Origin: Chloroflexota bacterium
GTDB taxonomy: Bacteria > Chloroflexota > Dehalococcoidia > GIF9 > UBA5629
DNA: 6,489 bases
Assembly (NCBI GenBank): GCA_026389635.1
Contig: JAPLHM010000041.1
Span: 1-6,489 of the forward strand
Reading direction: 5' to 3'
Numbering within the stretch: position 1 is the stretch's first letter; each line of letters starts with the position of its first letter. Below the pieces are notes generated by a model that saw nothing but the letters and a program-made list of their open reading frames with translations, ran no database searches and was not told where the DNA came from. The position numbers and the translations under genes are program-made. This document shows positions 5,759 through 6,489 of this stretch, in pieces.

Positions 5759-6489
5759 ATGGGAAAAATAAACGTAGCTATTATTGGAGTTGGCAATTGC
5801 GCTTCCTCCTTCGTCCAGGGGGTGCAATATTACAAGAAAGCCAAAAATGATGAGTTCGTGCCAGGCCTGATGCACGTCAACCTGGGAGGCTACCAAATCA
5901 AGGACATCAACTTCGTGGCGGCCATTGATATCGACCGAAACAAGGTGGGTAAGGACCTTGCGGAGGCCATCTTCACCGCGCCCAACAATACTTATAAATT
6001 CTGTGATGTCCCCACCACGGGCGTCAAGGTGGTTCGCGGCATGACCCATGACGGGCTGGGCAAGTACCTGGGCAAAATCATTGAAAAGGCTCCGGGACCC
6101 ACGGCCAACATCATCGGTATACTTAAAGAGGTCAAGGCTGATGTGGCCATCAACTACCTGCCGGTCGGCAGCGAAGAGGCAACCAAGTGGTATGTCGAGC
6201 AGCTTCTCAATGCCGGTGTGGGGCTGGTCAACTGCATACCCGTCTTTATTGCACGTGAGCCGTACTGGCACAACCGCTTCCACGAAGCCGGCCTGCCGGT
6301 TATCGGCGACGATATCAAGTCGCAGGTTGGCGCCACCATAGTGCACCGCGTGCTTACCCGGCTGTTCCAGGACCGCGGCGTTAAACTGGAGCGCACCTAC
6401 CAGCTAAATTTCGGGGGCAATACCGACTTCTACAATATGCTGGAGCGCGAACGTCTTGAATCCAAGAAGATCTCCAAGACCAATGCCGT
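5759..6489 (+). CDS. ino1: Myo-inositol-1-phosphate synthase, N-terminal part (3' end outside window)
   Basis: The open frame encodes 243 full residues and is cut by the window end. The enzyme converts glucose-6-phosphate to 1L-myo-inositol-1-phosphate using bound NAD, the first step to inositol lipids or inositol-based solutes. The N-terminal Rossmann motif is IIGVGNCASSFVQG (8-21). Characteristic blocks follow: PGLMHVNLGGY (35-45), NYLPVGSEEATK (132-143), GDDIKSQVGAT (183-193) and LNFGGNTDFYNM (216-227). The last is ERERLESKKISKT (229-241), which contains active-site lysines of the family. The sequence is close to the actinobacterial short form (about 360 residues, as in Mycobacterium), rather than the longer eukaryotic Ino1, so roughly 120 residues should lie beyond the window. 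An inositol monophosphatase or phosphatidyltransferase would be expected nearby but is not visible here. Confidence 0.95.
   Translation, partial: MGKINVAIIGVGNCASSFVQGVQYYKKAKNDEFVPGLMHVNLGGYQIKDINFVAAIDIDRNKVGKDLAEAIFTAPNNTYKFCDVPTTGVKVVRGMTHDGLGKYLGKIIEKAPGPTANIIGILKEVKADVAINYLPVGSEEATKWYVEQLLNAGVGLVNCIPVFIAREPYWHNRFHEAGLPVIGDDIKSQVGATIVHRVLTRLFQDRGVKLERTYQLNFGGNTDFYNMLERERLESKKISKTNA

Noticed and set aside
5318..6346. Minus-strand open frame of 342 codons opposite usp and ino1
   Set aside because: It spans two well-supported plus-strand genes and their intergenic gap. The translation has no recognisable family pattern.

Overview
The window is an ordinary bacterial chromosome segment with about 55% G+C by eye and mostly tight gene spacing. 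The first half is the classic nusA - ylxR - infB - rbfA - truB translation/transcription cluster. The second half carries a 47-residue DUF5679-type zinc-ribbon protein, a PHP-domain metallophosphoesterase on the minus strand, a tandem universal stress protein, and the start of a myo-inositol-1-phosphate synthase of the actinobacterial type. This gene set, the short IF2 and the DUF5679 protein suggest Chloroflexota, probably class Dehalococcoidia. That placement comes from recalled family distribution, not from a search.

Layout. Positions 1-435 are the 3' end of nusA, which encodes the last residues of the KH region and a long, highly charged low-complexity tail. Positions 426-632 hold a relic of ylxR. 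The C-terminal half of that small RNA-binding protein is clearly readable in one frame and still ends in an ATGA overlap with infB. Its N-terminal half, with the first CxxC pair and a start codon, is absent. infB (629-2404), rbfA (2466-2858) and truB (2827-3720, overlapping rbfA) follow on the plus strand and look intact. They fit one transcription unit for translation initiation, 30S maturation and tRNA pseudouridylation.

After truB there is a fresh, near-consensus sigma70-type promoter (TTGACA, 17 bp, TATATT). A perfect 6-3-6 inverted repeat lies just after the predicted transcription start, and a strong Shine-Dalgarno leads to the 47-residue protein (3825-3968). Convergent to it is a PHP-family phosphoesterase (3993-4673, minus). 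A 65-bp divergent spacer separates that gene from usp (4739-5725, plus), which has an extended -10 element in front of it. Thirty-three bases later ino1 starts (5759) and runs off the window end.

No mobile element, CRISPR array, tRNA or rRNA gene was seen, and no new multi-gene system is evident. The points most worth a second look are the ylxR relic, the Cys-to-Asp change in the first half of the DUF5679 zinc ribbon, and the palindrome at the start of its transcript.
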